Origin: Sphaerolaimus hirsutus
Lineage: Eukaryota > Nematoda > Chromadorea > Monhysterida > Sphaerolaimidae
Assembly: GCA_964036195.1 (NCBI GenBank)
Contig: OZ038453.1
Span: forward strand, 12,561,206 to 12,625,205
Length of the DNA stretch: 64,000 nucleotides
Direction: 5' to 3'
Every line of letters begins with the position of its first letter. The stretch's first letter is position 1. The position numbers were made by a program, and so were the translations under genes. Shown here one piece after another: positions 33,409 to 45,440 of this stretch. The notes below the pieces were generated by a model. That model did not search any database. It was not told the origin of the DNA and saw only the letters and a list, made by a program, of their open reading frames with translations.

Positions 33409-36400
33409 TTGCATGACATTGTGCTATCACCAAGCCGGAACGAACATTGTGCGGCAGTTGGCAGAACTTCAAAAGTCCTGCTGAACATCAATTTGGCCTT
33501 GGCTGAGCATTGGCTGTTGATTTGCAGACATCATTGTGCCAAAGTCACGGCACTCCTGTATACATCCTGGGAGCGGTTCTACGCTCACGCGCAGAGGACA
33601 CTGGCTCAATGGACAGTGGTCGCAGACATAGAGAAAGCGTTTCTGCAGATCAGTCTGCAGGACAGTGACAGAGATGTGACAAGATTTCTGTGGTACAAGG
33701 ATCCCATGAAACCATCTATGGAGGACAACATTCAGATTTACAGATTTGCCAGAGTGCCATTTGGTATAATCTGCAGCCCAGCGCTGCTGGCGCTGACAGT
33801 CAGATACCACCTGAATCAAGCTGGCACAGAGAATGCAAAGTTGATCGATGAAAATTTGTATGTGGATAATTTGATCCTCAGCGTGGACACAGAGCAGAAA
33901 GCAATCGAATTGTACCAGGAATCCAAAGTGCTGTTTACAGAGGCACAGATGAATCTGAAGGAGTGGAACAGCAACAACAAGAACTTCACTTGGCAATTGG
34001 CAGAGTCAGATGTGGCCAAGGAAATTGTCACAACAGTCCTAGGAATGAAATGGGACACAGAAAGCGACCAGATGTGGCTGAAAACGCCAAAGACAGTTCA
34101 GCAATCACAATTATCAGAAACTGACCAGAAAATCAAACTTCCCACGAAAAGGACAGTTGCAAAGGTGACTGCCAGATGTTTTGATCCAATGGGACTCGTT
34201 AGTCCTGTCCTACTGCCAGCAAAGAGATTTTTGCAGACGTTATGGCATTCAGGACCAAGTGCCAAAGAATGGGACACACCCCTGTCTGAGGAACAGACAG
34301 CAATTTGGCAGCAATTAGAGACAGAATTGCTCAAAGTTGGACAGATCAGGTTCAACAGAAATTTGAATTATCAGAGTAGTGCAGATGCACAACTGCACAT
34401 CTTCGTTGATGCCTCAGCAATGGCATACAGCGCAGCGGCATACATATGCCAGAAAACAGAAAATGATAGCGGCACGTCAAGCCTGCTGTACTCCAGATTG
34501 AGACTTGCTCCAAAGAAACCAGAAGTGACAATTCCACGGCTGGAATTGTTAGCAATGTTGATCGGCAGCAGAATGTCGAAATTCATTCACAAAGAGCTCA
34601 AGGACGTCAAATTCAGTCAGACAGTCGTATGGTCAGATTCAACCTGTTGTCTGAAGTGGCTGACAACTGCGAAGCCACTGGCATGTTTTGTCAAGAACAG
34701 ATTGGATGAAATCAGGAAAATTCAGAGTAAGACAGAGAACATGCACATCAGACACATCGCAGGACTGGAGAACCCAGCTGACATGGCCACAAGAGGCATG
34801 AATATGTCAGAGTTGGAAGGCAGTAACCTGTGGTGGAAGGGGCCAGAATGGCTAATGACTGGAGAATGGCCAGAGCCGAAAGTGGAGCCAGTCACGCCAG
34901 AGGTAATGGCAGAAATCAAGAAAGAAGAGCTCAAGTTCCCAAAAGCCAGTCCAATTTACCTGGGCGCCACACAACAAGTGGTCAGTGACCCAGATGCCAG
35001 CAATGAGCAAGCTGATGAAAGCAAGCAAAGCAACCCATTGGGAATTGAGATACAAAGATTCTCATCACTGACAAAATTACTGGATGCAACAGTATACGTG
35101 ATGAGATTTGTGCGACAAATGCACAGAAAGCTCAGCAGAAATGACAGTCAGAATGGATTGTCAGAAATTATGGAAAGTGTCTGTGGTACAATGAAACCAC
35201 AGGGAATTATCAGTATTGAAGAGAGAGAGATTGCGTTGAAATACTGGATCAAAGTGACGCAACAGAATCATTACAAAGGAGTGGCAGAGATTCTGGCAAC
35301 AGGCCACAGCAAAGGCAGCCAGAATGGCAAGAAAACAGCTGCAGACCAGCAGTTGATCAAATGGCTCAATGTGCAGATGCATCAGGATGGAATCCTGAAG
35401 TGCCATGGCAGAATGGAGCATACTGACCCACAGGAGGTCACAGTGCCACTCATACTGTTGCCAGCAACAGCTACAGTGACTCAGCTGATCGTCAGAGACC
35501 AGCATGAGAAATTGATGCACACAGGAGTGCAACATACATTGGCAGCAATCAGACAAAAGTACTGGATTACACAAAGCAGACGGGTGATCTACAATGTGAC
35601 GAGAACCTGCCCAACCTGTAAGAAATTGGGAGCGAAGCCGTACCAGCTTCCACCAATGCCAGATTTACCAGAAACCAGAGTTCAGAGAGCCAGACCGTTC
35701 CAGTACACGGGTTTGGATTATCTGGGACCAGTTTGGTACAAAGTGGACAAAGATCACAGGAAAATGTGGATCTGTTTGTTCACATGCATGGTGACACGTG
35801 CAGTTCACCTGGAAAGCGTGCTGGACATGACAGCACAAGAATTCCTGAACGCAGTCAGGAGATTCATCGCCAGGCGTGGAAAGCCTGAGGCAGTGATTTC
35901 AGACAATGCAACGCAATTCAAGTTGACAGAGAAAGTGCTCAGCGCAAGCAATGACAAGGCCATTAATACTGGGAAAGAATGGTCAGAAATGGTCAAAAGT
36001 GGTGCAGTACAGACATACTGCTCACAGCAACAAATCCAGTGGAACATGACGACTCCTATGGCACCATGGCAAGGAGGAGTCTATGAGAGAATGGTGGGCA
36101 TCACCAAGAAACATTTCAAGGCAGCTGTGGGGCACAGAATGTTAACCCTGCAAGAATTGTTGACACTTCTGCCAGAAGTTGAAGCAGTGATCAACAGCAG
36201 ACCAATTTCTTACATCTATGGTGATGTGAAGAGTCTCAGAGTGCTTACACCAAAAGACTTCCTGACAGGGGAAGGTCAGATTGGAGCACCACAGTTTGAT
36301 GCAGACAAAGATGGAGAATTTGTGCCCAGAATGGATAATGCAGCGAAACTGCAGAAATATTGGGAGACAACCCAGCAAACTTTGGATAAGTTCTGGGACT

Positions 36401-39396
36401 TGTGGCATCAAGAGTACATCCCGAGCTTGAGGGAAAGGACTCAGGTGACACACAAGCATGGCAGATTGACAGCGATTCGAGAACCCAAAGTGAATGAGGT
36501 TGTGCTGATTTATGAAGAAAACATGCCCAGAGGCGCATGGAAGATGGGTCGCATCGAGCAGTTAGAACCCAGCAAGGATGGACAGATTCGCTCAGCAAAA
36601 GTCAGAACTGCCAACAGAAATGTGGTCAGTAGACTACTCAATCAATTGTATCCGCTGGAAATCAATTCAAAGACAATGGATATCCCAGAGACTGCAGTAA
36701 CAGTCAAAGTAGATTTACTGGACCCAACAATTGTCCAGAAACATGTCAGAAATCGGAATTTAAACAGAAATCCTGTACCAGATCCTGCTCAGAGGAACTC
36801 AGCATCGGATAGGGTCCTGAGGAGTGCGACAGGGAAAACCACAGCAACCACCAGCAGTCTGGTGATTGGAATGCTGTGCATGGTGTTGATGCTGACAGGC
36901 ATGTCAGAGTCAGCAACGCTGAGAGAAGCCGGCAAGGCTTACAGCGAAGTATTTTCCAGAACATACGTTCTAGAAACCTCGACAGTAAGGCCACCATCAT
37001 TGGCAGCGCATCATGGATTGCTGCCATTGCCTTCAGAATGGCCACCAAAATCTGTCAGAGAAATGCAAACTTATGAGAGATTCAAGGATGCAATCAAGGA
37101 TCATCCTGCGGAACAGGTGATCAGCTCACAAAGCCAGAAGTATCAAATTTGCACCAGTGGAAGACATGGACATGCGCTTACAGTTCCTGAAGAAGTGCAG
37201 TGCCATATCCCACCAAGGAATTTTGTCAAGGCAATGAAAGTTACACTTTACGCACAGAGACAGATCCCACAGAAAGAGAAAGCATACAGATGCTACATCA
37301 GAATCAAAGAGATCATCACACACACCAGTTTCTGGGGAGCGAAAGGCATTACAGGCAATTTTGAGAAATACCAGCAAGTTGGCGTGGTAGCCTGTAACTA
37401 TGCAAGAATTCACAAGATGTTCAGAGGAACACCTTTGGTGGAAATGGAGCCCAGAGTGTGGACAACTAATCAAACCTTGAATGTGGAATATTCATGGTGT
37501 TGTCATGACAAAGAAAATGTCGTCAGTAACTTCTACATGGAAGAAGGAACCGTGGCTTCACTTGATGGAAAGACTGTAATCAGCGACTTGCAAGATTTCA
37601 GCCAGTGCAGAGCCATGATGGGACATTGCAGAGACCACAATTATGGAATCACCGTGTGGGATACAGAGAATTTCAAGCATCAATGTGCATATGAGAGAAT
37701 TGGCAGATTCAAATCAGAGATATCTGGCCAGACAATTATTGCGTCAAAGTTGCAAGCAGCGTACTCTCACAGCAACAAGACAAAGAGGCCAATTGGCTCA
37801 GAATGTGTTCTGGGAGACACATATTACACCGATCAAGGAGGTGTATTCATCCAGTTTGACAGAAGGGAAGATGTGCCTGTGGAATGGGCAATGCCAGGAA
37901 AAATAGTGGAAGCAAAAGAGTCGACAATCAGTGGAACATTGTATGCCAGATTGGACGACGGAAACTCCAAGTTTCAATTCCTGCAACATGTAGTCAGAGA
38001 AATGACTCAGGCACAATTTGCGATTGTGTGGCATCAGTTATGTCAACTTCGCAAGAACCAGCTGGACATGTTGACTCAGCTTTTCCGCATCGATCCAACA
38101 TTGGGGATTCAAGCCATGCTGGGAAGACAGGATGTTCATGCAGAATGGGCGGGAGAAGCAATTATGTTTTGGGAATGCAAGGAGGTGCAGCCATACATAA
38201 TTTATCAGACAGGAAAAGTGGGAGAGATATGTTACAAGTACACACCAATGAGATTGGACAAAGACGGGCCCTTGTGGTTCAAGAGCCCAGGCAGCAGAGA
38301 CTTGGTGGAGAAATCACCAGAAGAGGACTGCAGCCACACCACACCGCACCTGTACAGAAATGAACATGGACAATGGAAATCCGCACATGGAATGGTGCAC
38401 GTCACAGAGACACCAATTGAAATGACATGGAAAGGACAGTGGCAGGCCTTCACGTTTGATGTGCCTCACCTGTTCACCAACATTGTCAACAGGGCGACCA
38501 ATTTCATGGATGTCAGAGGCCAGATTCAGAGACTACAGAATTTAGAGCATGTGCAGAACCAGTTGATTGACTACACAGCAGATATGTCATTGGATCCCAG
38601 AGTGATCAGAAATTCAATAGAAGGCATTGGAGCTGGAATTGGACAGACAGCGGCAGGAATCGGCAAGGCATATGGTCACTATATATCTGGAGTATCAAAA
38701 GGGTACACCAACTTTATGGGAGGAATGCTGAAAGGACCCTTTCAAGTGATCATCAACACAATCGCAATGCTGCTGGGAATCACAATCCTGATAGCTGGAA
38801 TCGTAGCTGCAGGATACCTGTGGTACAATTGGAGAATTGCCACAGGGAAGCCAGTGATTCCACCATGTGTATACACATGCATATGGAAATGCATAGTGTG
38901 TCCGTTAAAATGCATATGGCTATGCTTTAGAGCCATCAGATATACTATCAAGAAATCAACTCAGAAAGAGACCAATTATCCACAGAGAAAAATGCGCAAG
39001 ACAGAGTTGAGACCAGCAATCAAGAGGAGAGCCAGATCCAACTCAACACAGTCCGTCAGATTTGCCAGGAGAGCAGAAACAGAGGACAGAATGGCAAAGT
39101 CACTATCAGCATACGTTCAACCAGATGAAAGTTCAGCTGATGAGGGACAAGTCAGAGCCAGGAACAGAGACAGTGTTCACATGCCTGATATCCGCAAATT
39201 CACCGCACGCGAACGCGCAGGAAGCGACACGGGCAACTACCTGCTTCATCATCAGGCTAGGTCGGCGTTGGCATCACCAATAACTGGACCTGCGATATCA
39301 CGCACGCCCACGACTTCGCGCACGACCACGTTCACCACCGAGGCAACTGTGGAAACGCCACTCATCACGTTGGCGCCCACCACCACCAGCATGTGA
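33409..39396 (+). pseudogene. BEL/Pao pol-env polyprotein, N-terminally truncated
   Basis: A single 1995-codon frame. The first 65 residues look like out-of-frame RT sequence. RT follows from about residue 70 with VVADIEKAF (Asp73), RFARVPFGIICSP and YVDN (151-154). RNase H lies at about 328-465 (IFVDASA, PRLELLAML, WSDSTCCLKWL, IAGLENPADMATRG). Integrase has an HHCC zinc site (H699, H704, C734, C737) and a DDE core D770, D832, E893 (TGLDYLGP, ISDNATQF, YERMV). From about residue 1145 it continues without a stop into an env-like region. Motif A through integrase is uninterrupted. The fused pol-env layout without a visible splice or shift is unusual. The true start codon is lost with the gag deletion. 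Confidence 0.9.
36841..39396 (+). other. Env-like glycoprotein region of the BEL/Pao element
   Basis: Residues of about 1145-1995 of the polyprotein. A hydrophobic signal-like stretch (about 1148-1165, LVIGMLCMVLMLTG) precedes a cysteine-bearing ectodomain of about 600 residues with several N-x-S/T sites. A second hydrophobic segment (about 1779-1805) is a likely membrane anchor. Just after it lies a cysteine-rich stretch (CVYTCIWKCIVCPLKCIW), then a long basic tail. The layout is that of a class I-like membrane glycoprotein; I could not assign its viral source family. Env-bearing BEL/Pao elements are known (Belpaoviridae). Confidence 0.7.
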
Positions 39397-39438
39397 CGTT
39401 GCTGCAACAACGGGGTGCAGCAACTCTTCCGCCCGGAG

Positions 39439-40753
39439 TGTGCTGACCGTGGCAAAATGGATGGATAAAGAAATACAGAGATCTGATAATTAGGCTCATA
39501 TTTATCCATTTACCTATTTGCACTATTTTACATTTCATGCACTATATTAATTTACCACGCAAATTGTATTTCCTGCACTATATTATGTATCCATGGAGAA
39601 TATTCAATTAGGAAAGTGTATTGTAAGTTATTGATATGTTTATGTGGAATATTTAGGTTAAAAGGTCAAATAAGTTATTATTAGGTGTATTAACATAAAA
39701 TTAGGCTCATTCAACTCGCCGTAATTTTCTGATCATTATTATATATACATTTACATGGTTTACTTGCAATTTGGGAAAGTCAAATCTTGTAAATATTTAT
39801 GTGCTACGTATTTACTTAAGCCAGCGTCCTAATAGAGAAATAGTGCCCTGTGTGTAACTAGCTTTTACTGTACGTGTTCAACTAAGCCCTTCGCGTAGGC
39901 ATAATTATTATAACCCTGCTCACAACTTATATTTATTTACTTTGACATTATGGTAAATACCCTGCTCAAATTATACCAAAGAATATATTATAAACCCTGC
40001 TCAATTATTATACCCATTTACTTCGAATAAGTCCCAATTCATCCATTGTGAAGTATACGTTTCCAGGAAGTGATTATTATTATTGCATTGAATATACCCC
40101 ACTCTATTTACGTTATTAATAACATTTGCACTACTATTTACAATTTCCAAACCCTATTTTATTAGTTCCAATGTGCGTCAATGTTTTCTGACAAATTGAA
40201 GCAAATTAGTAAATCGGCCGAGTTTGCCGACTTTGTGCTTCTCAAGATTAATAGTTTTTCCATTAGCCCAATTTGTACCTGGTATTTCTTTACCATAATT
40301 ATTTGAATGTATGCACGCGTAGAATAAGCCAGCTGTTTCGGTTAGATGTGTCTTATTATTACATTTATGTCTTATTTGTGCATTTGAATTTAGGAAATTA
40401 CTGTAGCTGTGTTTTATACATAATTTCCGTGTCTTAGCTACTTTGGAAGTTTTTACTTCAGTCTGCGGACCCACCCCAAGTCTTCAAAATAAGCTAGCGA
40501 TAGAAACTTCGACTAGGAAGCTCGCTAGGCTTTGCGCTTTTGTATCACGCTGTATCTGATCGAAAATAAAGTACCTGAACAATCTCGAAAACCCCTTTCA
40601 ACACGCAACTACGAAATAAACTCAACTTGACTGTCGACAAGTGGACGTTCGGCTACAACAGGAAATCAACCACTCTAAAGGCCGTTTCTCACTACGGTCT
40701 TGAAGCAGCCGGATTCGGTGGTAGAAGACGCTGACTTCGGTGGCTTCATCACA
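39439..40753 (+). mobile_element. BEL/Pao 3' LTR (1315 bp)
   Basis: Begins TGTGCTGACC, ends TTCATCACA; followed by the duplicated ACATT (40754-40758). Same length as the 5' LTR, with only substitutions between them. Confidence 0.92.
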
Positions 40754-40896
40754 ACATTGCATACATGATGTACATGGTTTTAGGGGGGGGGGTATTTCGA
40801 GGGGGGGGGGCTATTATTTCCCTAGCCCATTTTGAGGGGGGTTAATTCGAGGGGGGGGGTTAATTCAAGGGGGGGGGATAATTCGAGGTAATACGG

Positions 40897-41095
40897 TATA
40901 AGTGTATCTGCAATGCAAATTAATATTAATAAGTACATCATGTACATCATGAACATCGCATACATGATGTACATCATTCTAGAGGAGGGGTATTTTGAGG
41001 GGGAGTTTATTATGTCCCCAGCCCATTTTGAGGGGGGGTTCATCAGAGGGGGGGTTAATTCAAGGGGGGGGGGATAATTCGAGGTAATACGGTAG
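40897..41095. repeat. Second partial copy of the split CCGTATTA MITE
   Basis: Repeats CTGCAATGCAAATTAA, ATACATGATGTACAT and the G-rich right end, closing with GAGGTAATACGG/TA. The MITE thus has a tandem partial duplication on its right side. Confidence 0.6.
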
Positions 41096-41129
41096 TCAAT
41101 TTGAAGGTTAAACTGGACGAAAAGATATC

Positions 41130-41345
41130 AAAACTAGTGATTTTTAATGAAAATTTGAGCAAAATTCCAAAAAATACTCACTTTTACGTTTTGTGGGGTG
41201 AAAAGTATTTTACTCATGTTTACTCATGAGTAAAAGTAAAAAAATTTACTTTACGTGTTCTGTACTCAGGGGGTAAGTAAAAAATAAATACTTTACGTTT
41301 ACGTATACTTTGAAAAAGTTCGGTACTTTTAACAACTCTATATTC
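41130..41345. mobile_element. Right part of an ACGTAAA-type hAT MITE
   Basis: TACTCACTTTTACG and TTTACGTTTACG units ending TTTTAACAACTCTA. Left terminus not found. Confidence 0.5.
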
Positions 41346-41403
41346 AATTCCAATTTGATGCTCTGATATTAGAATATTGTTAGGCTTCATTAAAAAACAA
41401 GAC

Positions 41404-41880
41404 TACCATATTTCCTCAAACTAAACCCCCTTGAATTCACCCCCTCGAAATACCCCAATGTTTGAGCGAGCTGATGGAAAAAATAACCATGTACCATGTA
41501 GATGTATTAAATGGTGTCAATTTAAATTGCAGCGAAACATATACTAGTTTGTGTAGATATATACTACCTACCTATATAAATATGTTCAAATAAATATGTA
41601 TACTGGTTTGGCACCTACGCTATTTGTTTTCGCTATGCAAAAACATATTTTACTATGAACTTTGATTAAATTCCTGACAGAATAACAAAACTCCCCTGGA
41701 ATAAGCCGCCTCGAATCACCCTTAAAATTTGCTGGCGAAATAATAAACCCCTGGGGGTATTTCGAGGAAATGAAAAATGTGTGGGAACCAGTGAAAAAAT
41801 AGAACGGCAGCCTCCAATAGAACGGCAGGTAAAAGAGTGGAAAAATAGAGCGGCGCTCTTCTATTAGAAGAAATACGGTA
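41404..41880. mobile_element. Degraded CCGTATT-type MITE fragments
   Basis: CCATATTTCCTCAAAC near 41407, GGGGGTATTTCGAGGAAATG near 41755, then AGAACGGCAGCCTCC and AGAAGAAATACGGTA at the right. Two eroded elements are likely. No gene. Confidence 0.5.
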
Positions 41881-42460
41881 TGTAGTTTACCTACATAGGC
41901 CTACAGAATGTTAATAAAGTTACATTTAACGTGGCTACATTGCAGATGCAGTTACACTTTTTTGATATGAGATAAATTAGTAACCATATATCTCAACTCT
42001 AGTAAACACTTCCATTAGCGGCAATCCCTAATGGGTCCATGAAATGGTTGAAATGTGCATAGCGTTCTAAAAAAATTCTGATAAATTTTTATTTTAAAAA
42101 TATAAGAAAATATAGAGAATCTTATTTATTTATATATTTTTCTGGAGAAACCTAATTTTATTTATTTATGAGAAGAAAATATAAAAAAATTCCTCATTTA
42201 TATCTGTACACATTTATAGATATTTTCTCTGCGTTCTTTCAGATAAAAATAAAATCTTTCAAAAATGAAATATCACATTTTATATTTTGAGAGATTTTCT
42301 GAGACAAAATTTTCTGAAAAACACCCATTTTTGGAACGCTAATCGTGCTAAACAAACAATGTTAGCGTGTAAAAGTGCCAAACCGTTTAAAATTGATGCA
42401 CGTTGCATGGTTGTTGCACTGCTTTTACTATTGAGCAGTTTGTACATTTTATGGTTGCTT
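41881..42460. other. AT-rich intergenic stretch
   Basis: No gene seen. A region near 42060-42310 rich in AAATATAAGAAAATATAG-like sequence has a distant counterpart at about 48540-48680. Confidence 0.4.
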
Positions 42461-42516
42461 TAAAGCGGGAATTAGAGCTCAGCGTCGATTCGACGTGAGC
42501 TCTAATTCCGGCCTAA
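42461..42516. mobile_element. 56-bp element consisting only of the palindrome-family termini
   Basis: TAAAGCGGGAATTAGAGCTC, a short linker with GTCGATTCGACGTGA, then GAGCTCTAATTCCGGCCTAA. These are the outer ends of the 535-bp palindrome at 7081-7615 with nothing between them. Confidence 0.75.
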
Positions 42517-42969
42517 GAAAAACTAATTTTGAAATTTTTGTAAAAATTTATCAAAACTTAAAAATGAATTGGTTGATTTTTTTACTCGCGTATTTTCATC
42601 ATAATACACAGAAATATTACATTAATACTAAAATAACTGGACTGCATGCTTTACATCGAAATTTATCAGCTTTAAATGAATGAACCCACGTGAAAAATTG
42701 GAAGTCAATGTAATGTGAAGAACAACAAAGATGTTGTTTTGTTTTTTATTCCGACGGGATACGGTGAATAGACAGCACTGTGAAATGCGCAGTCGGTATT
42801 CGGATACGGTAAAATAAATACTATTTTCCTACTTGATATGTTCAGTTTGTTTAAGTAGGTACATTAATAAAATATTGTACCATTGTTTATATCAATTATA
42901 TGACATCGTACTTTCACTTAATCCACTCAAAAGCAGCCTATACGGCGTCCGAGTTTTTTGGATTATCAC
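42517..42969. other. Intergenic stretch, nothing recognised
   Basis: No gene, repeat or conserved motif that I can support. Confidence 0.35.
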
Positions 42970-43099
42970 ATTGTGCATACACACACTAGTTTTCACCGTG
43001 ACTTCGTGTGAAAACTGAAACTTTTTCAAATGCAAATTAATGAACACGGTTGAATGATTGAACACGGTTCACGGTGAAAACTAGTGTGTGTAGGGCCCA
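42970..43099. mobile_element. ACACACTAG-family MITE, minimal copy
   Basis: ATTGTGCATACACACACTAG to CTAGTGTGTGTAGGGCCCAA with TTTTCACCGTGAC inner termini and barely 60 bp between. Confidence 0.7.
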
Positions 43100-43370
43100 A
43101 CACACGCATATTATACTAGTTTTCACCGTGACTTCGGTGAAAACTTGATTTTTTCAAATGCGAAAAATTGAACACAGTTGAATGATTTAATTGAATTTAA
43201 TTTTTAATTGAATTTTAATTTTAATTGAACTTTAATTTTAATTGAATTTAAATTTAAATGAATGAAATTTAAAATTTGAAAACAAACACAACAAGAGTAG
43301 GCTGAATGTCGCCATGTGGCCATTTCAGTTTTCACAGAAGTCACGGTGAAAACTAGTGTGTGTTGGGCCA
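43093..43370. mobile_element. ACACACTAG-family MITE abutting the previous one
   Basis: Its left GGGCCC overlaps the right end of the neighbour; the left end has a small insertion (CACACGCATATTATACTAG). Right end CTAGTGTGTGTTGGGCC. The interior is AT-rich and contains ATGTCGCCATGTGGCC. Confidence 0.7.
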
Positions 43371-43493
43371 GTATTGATATTCAATTATCCTATATATAAT
43401 TTGTGTCTTCTGAGTTTTCTGAAAAGAATTGGTATCAAATTTTTGAATGCCATGAAACGAAGATAGCAAAATTAAATGAACCAGCCTCGTACA

Positions 43494-43690
43494 GGGGTCA
43501 GTTCCGCAAGTGGATAAGTGAGAAGTAAAATGGCAAAAGCGAAGAGAAATTACTTTTGATTTTGATACTTTGCTTTTGCCAATAGACTTGCCATTTCACT
43601 CACTTCGCGTTTGCCATTTCACTTCGCTTTTGCCATTTCCTTCGCCTTTGCCAATTTAATTCTCACTTCTCCACTTATGGAAATGACACC
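43494..43690. mobile_element. GGGGTCAGTTCCGC foldback MITE
   Basis: GGGGTCAGTTCCGCAAGTGG with AAATGGCAAAAGCGAAG, then complementary CTTCGCTTTTGCCATTTC and a decayed right end near ATGACACC. Same family as 52776-52992. Confidence 0.65.
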
Positions 43691-43870
43691 AGGCACCAGG
43701 CACCGTCATTTTAGCGCCAAGCGTCCTGGCATTTTTGGCATACAAAGCGCCAAACGCCAGTGGCATTACAACAAAATAGTGGCCTGACCTTTTCTAGGCC
43801 AAAGCGCCAAGCGCCAATGGCGCCAGAGGACAGTGGCGCCAAGCGCCAACAAAATTTGCTGCTCATATAT
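43691..43870. repeat. GGCGCC/AGCGCCAAGCGCC-iterated fragment
   Basis: Repeats of GCGCCAAGCGCCAATGGCGCC, as inside the TAGTGATG hAT MITEs; termini not recognised. Confidence 0.5.
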
Positions 43871-44123
43871 GCTGCACTGCTAATGCAGTGGCATTTTCTA
43901 TTTTACTCGAAAGATATAAAGCCATAGATTGGGGCATTCCAGTAATTTTTGTTATTAGATTACCTAGATCAAATTGATTTGAATATTAACAAACATCAGA
44001 CAATACGTGGCTTATTCTGGTAATTACTTATGGAAGGCAATTTTTACAAGAAGGCAATATTGAAACATTAAAAGAAAGACATGCATCCCAGGTGCGAGAA
44101 AGCAAGACCATACAATCTACATA
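43871..44123. other. Intergenic stretch, nothing recognised
   Basis: No supported feature. Confidence 0.35.
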
Positions 44124-44298
44124 CCGTGTTACCTCGAAATACCCCCGGGGGTGATTGTTTCAGAGTGAGAATTTTGAGGGGGGTTAAACGAGGATGGTAT
44201 TTCGAGGGGGGGGGGCTAATAAGTTCATAGTGGCCATTTTGAGGGGGGTATTTCGAAACGGGGGTATTTCGAGGGGGGTGTATTTCGAGGAAATACGG
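44124..44298. mobile_element. TA-flanked CCGTGTTACCTCG MITE
   Basis: Left CCGTGTTACCTCGAAATACC, right GTATTTCGAGGAAATACGG, TA on both sides; interior GTGATTGTTTCA and G-runs. Confidence 0.75.
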
Positions 44299-44308
44299 TA
44301 GATAGGAG

Positions 44309-45175
44309 TAGTGATGTAAAAGCGCCATGGCGCTGGCGCCTGGCGCTAGCGCCAAAGCAAAAAGCGCCATGGCGCTTTTGGCGCTTGGCGCCTTTTTGCT
44401 GTGGCGCCATTGTCGCTTGGCGCTGCGCTATGGAAAAGCGCCATGGCGCTATGATGCCGTGGCGCCATTGGCGCTTGGCGCTGGCGTTTTCAAAAGCGCC
44501 AAAAAAGCGCCAAGGAGTTCAAAAAATCGATTATTATTTTATGTAAAAAGACCTTGTGTACAAAATTTTCACAATTAAATGTGTTACTCTACGTGTATTC
44601 CAGAAAGAACAAACACGCCACTTCATATTTTGTAAACCATGTCAATTCAATTGCAAGGATATTTAAACAAAATCCAAAATAATGGGCCTAATGGTACCCA
44701 TCCCAATTCAAAGCTTGCTCACAAGCCGACGAGCGACGTTCAAATGAAGTTTTGTTGTTGTTGAATAAAAGGTACATGTTGTTGAATAAAAAGGTTTCGA
44801 CCCTTACGAACAGACAGGGGTTGATTTTGGGGCTGGGGCCAGGGTCTCATCAGTGCTCAGCACCCTTAGCTAGCATACATCACCTACTTAACCTACTACA
44901 AAACCTAAACCGACAGGACCTAACCAACACCTGCATTAGCATGGCTGCACTTTATGAGCAGCAAAAAAATTTGGCGCTGGCGCTATTGGCGCTTGGCGCC
45001 AACATCCTCTGGCACAATTGGCGCTTGGCGCCAACATCCTCTGGCACAATTGGCGCTTGGCGCCGTGTTCTAGAAAAGCGCCATGGCGCTTTTGGCGCTT
45101 GGCCCTATTTTGTTGTGGCGCCATTGGCGCTTGGCGCTCGCATGCTGAAAGCGCCATGGCGCTTTTTACATCACA
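44309..45175. mobile_element. Cluster of TAGTGATG/GGCGCC hAT-type MITE sequence
   Basis: Left end TAGTGATGTAAAAGCGCC at 44309; GGCGCC-iterated blocks at 44330-44512 and 44975-45165; right end GCGCTTTTTACATCACA at about 45175. Flanks do not match as a duplication, so this may be two elements or a chimera. The middle contains CCCAATTCAAAGCTTG, also found in the ACACACTAG element near 51450. Confidence 0.6.
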
Positions 45176-45440
45176 TGAGTACAGAAAACATAAAGGTATT
45201 TTATTTTTACTTTTACACCGCGTAAAAGGTGAGTAAAACACTTTCTTTCAGAGAAAACATAAAAATGAGTATTTTTCTCTGGGAAAACGTAAAAGTGGGT
45301 ATTTTCTCATGCAGAAAACGTAAAAGTGAGTATTTTTCTCACAAAAATAACGTAAAAATGGGTGTTTTTTTCAATTTTTACTCTGAAATATACAAAAGAT
45401 GTGTTTTTCACTCCTGATAAGTATTTCTTACGAAAATGTC
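45176..45440. mobile_element. ACGTAAA-type hAT MITE fragment
   Basis: Units such as AAAACATAAAAATGAGTATT and ACGTAAAAGTGGGTATT repeat about every 40 bp. No clear ends. Confidence 0.5.

Larger units (their letters stand above)
32074..40753 (+). mobile_element. BEL/Pao LTR retrotransposon with env-like region, gag-protease deleted
   Basis: LTRs 32074-33388 and 39439-40753, ACATT on both sides. The 6050-bp internal region holds one long frame for RT, RNase H, integrase and an env-like domain. Gag, protease and the first part of RT are missing, so mobility would need proteins from another copy. Near-identical LTRs show it moved recently, and the deletion may be as recent. Confidence 0.92.
31811..40896. 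mobile_element. CCGTATTA-type MITE split by the BEL/Pao element
   Basis: Left end TA/CCGTATTACCTCGAAATA; right end GAGGTAATACGG/TA. The BEL/Pao insertion at 32074-40753 with its ACATT duplication lies inside. Without it the MITE is about 400 bp. Confidence 0.75.

Noticed and set aside
33469-38453. Many minus-strand frames across the BEL/Pao element
   Set aside because: They are antisense shadows of the strongly supported + strand polyprotein.
44752-45236. Frames rich in ALGA/LALG from 44752 to 45236
   Set aside because: They are readings of GGCGCC-iterated MITE sequence.
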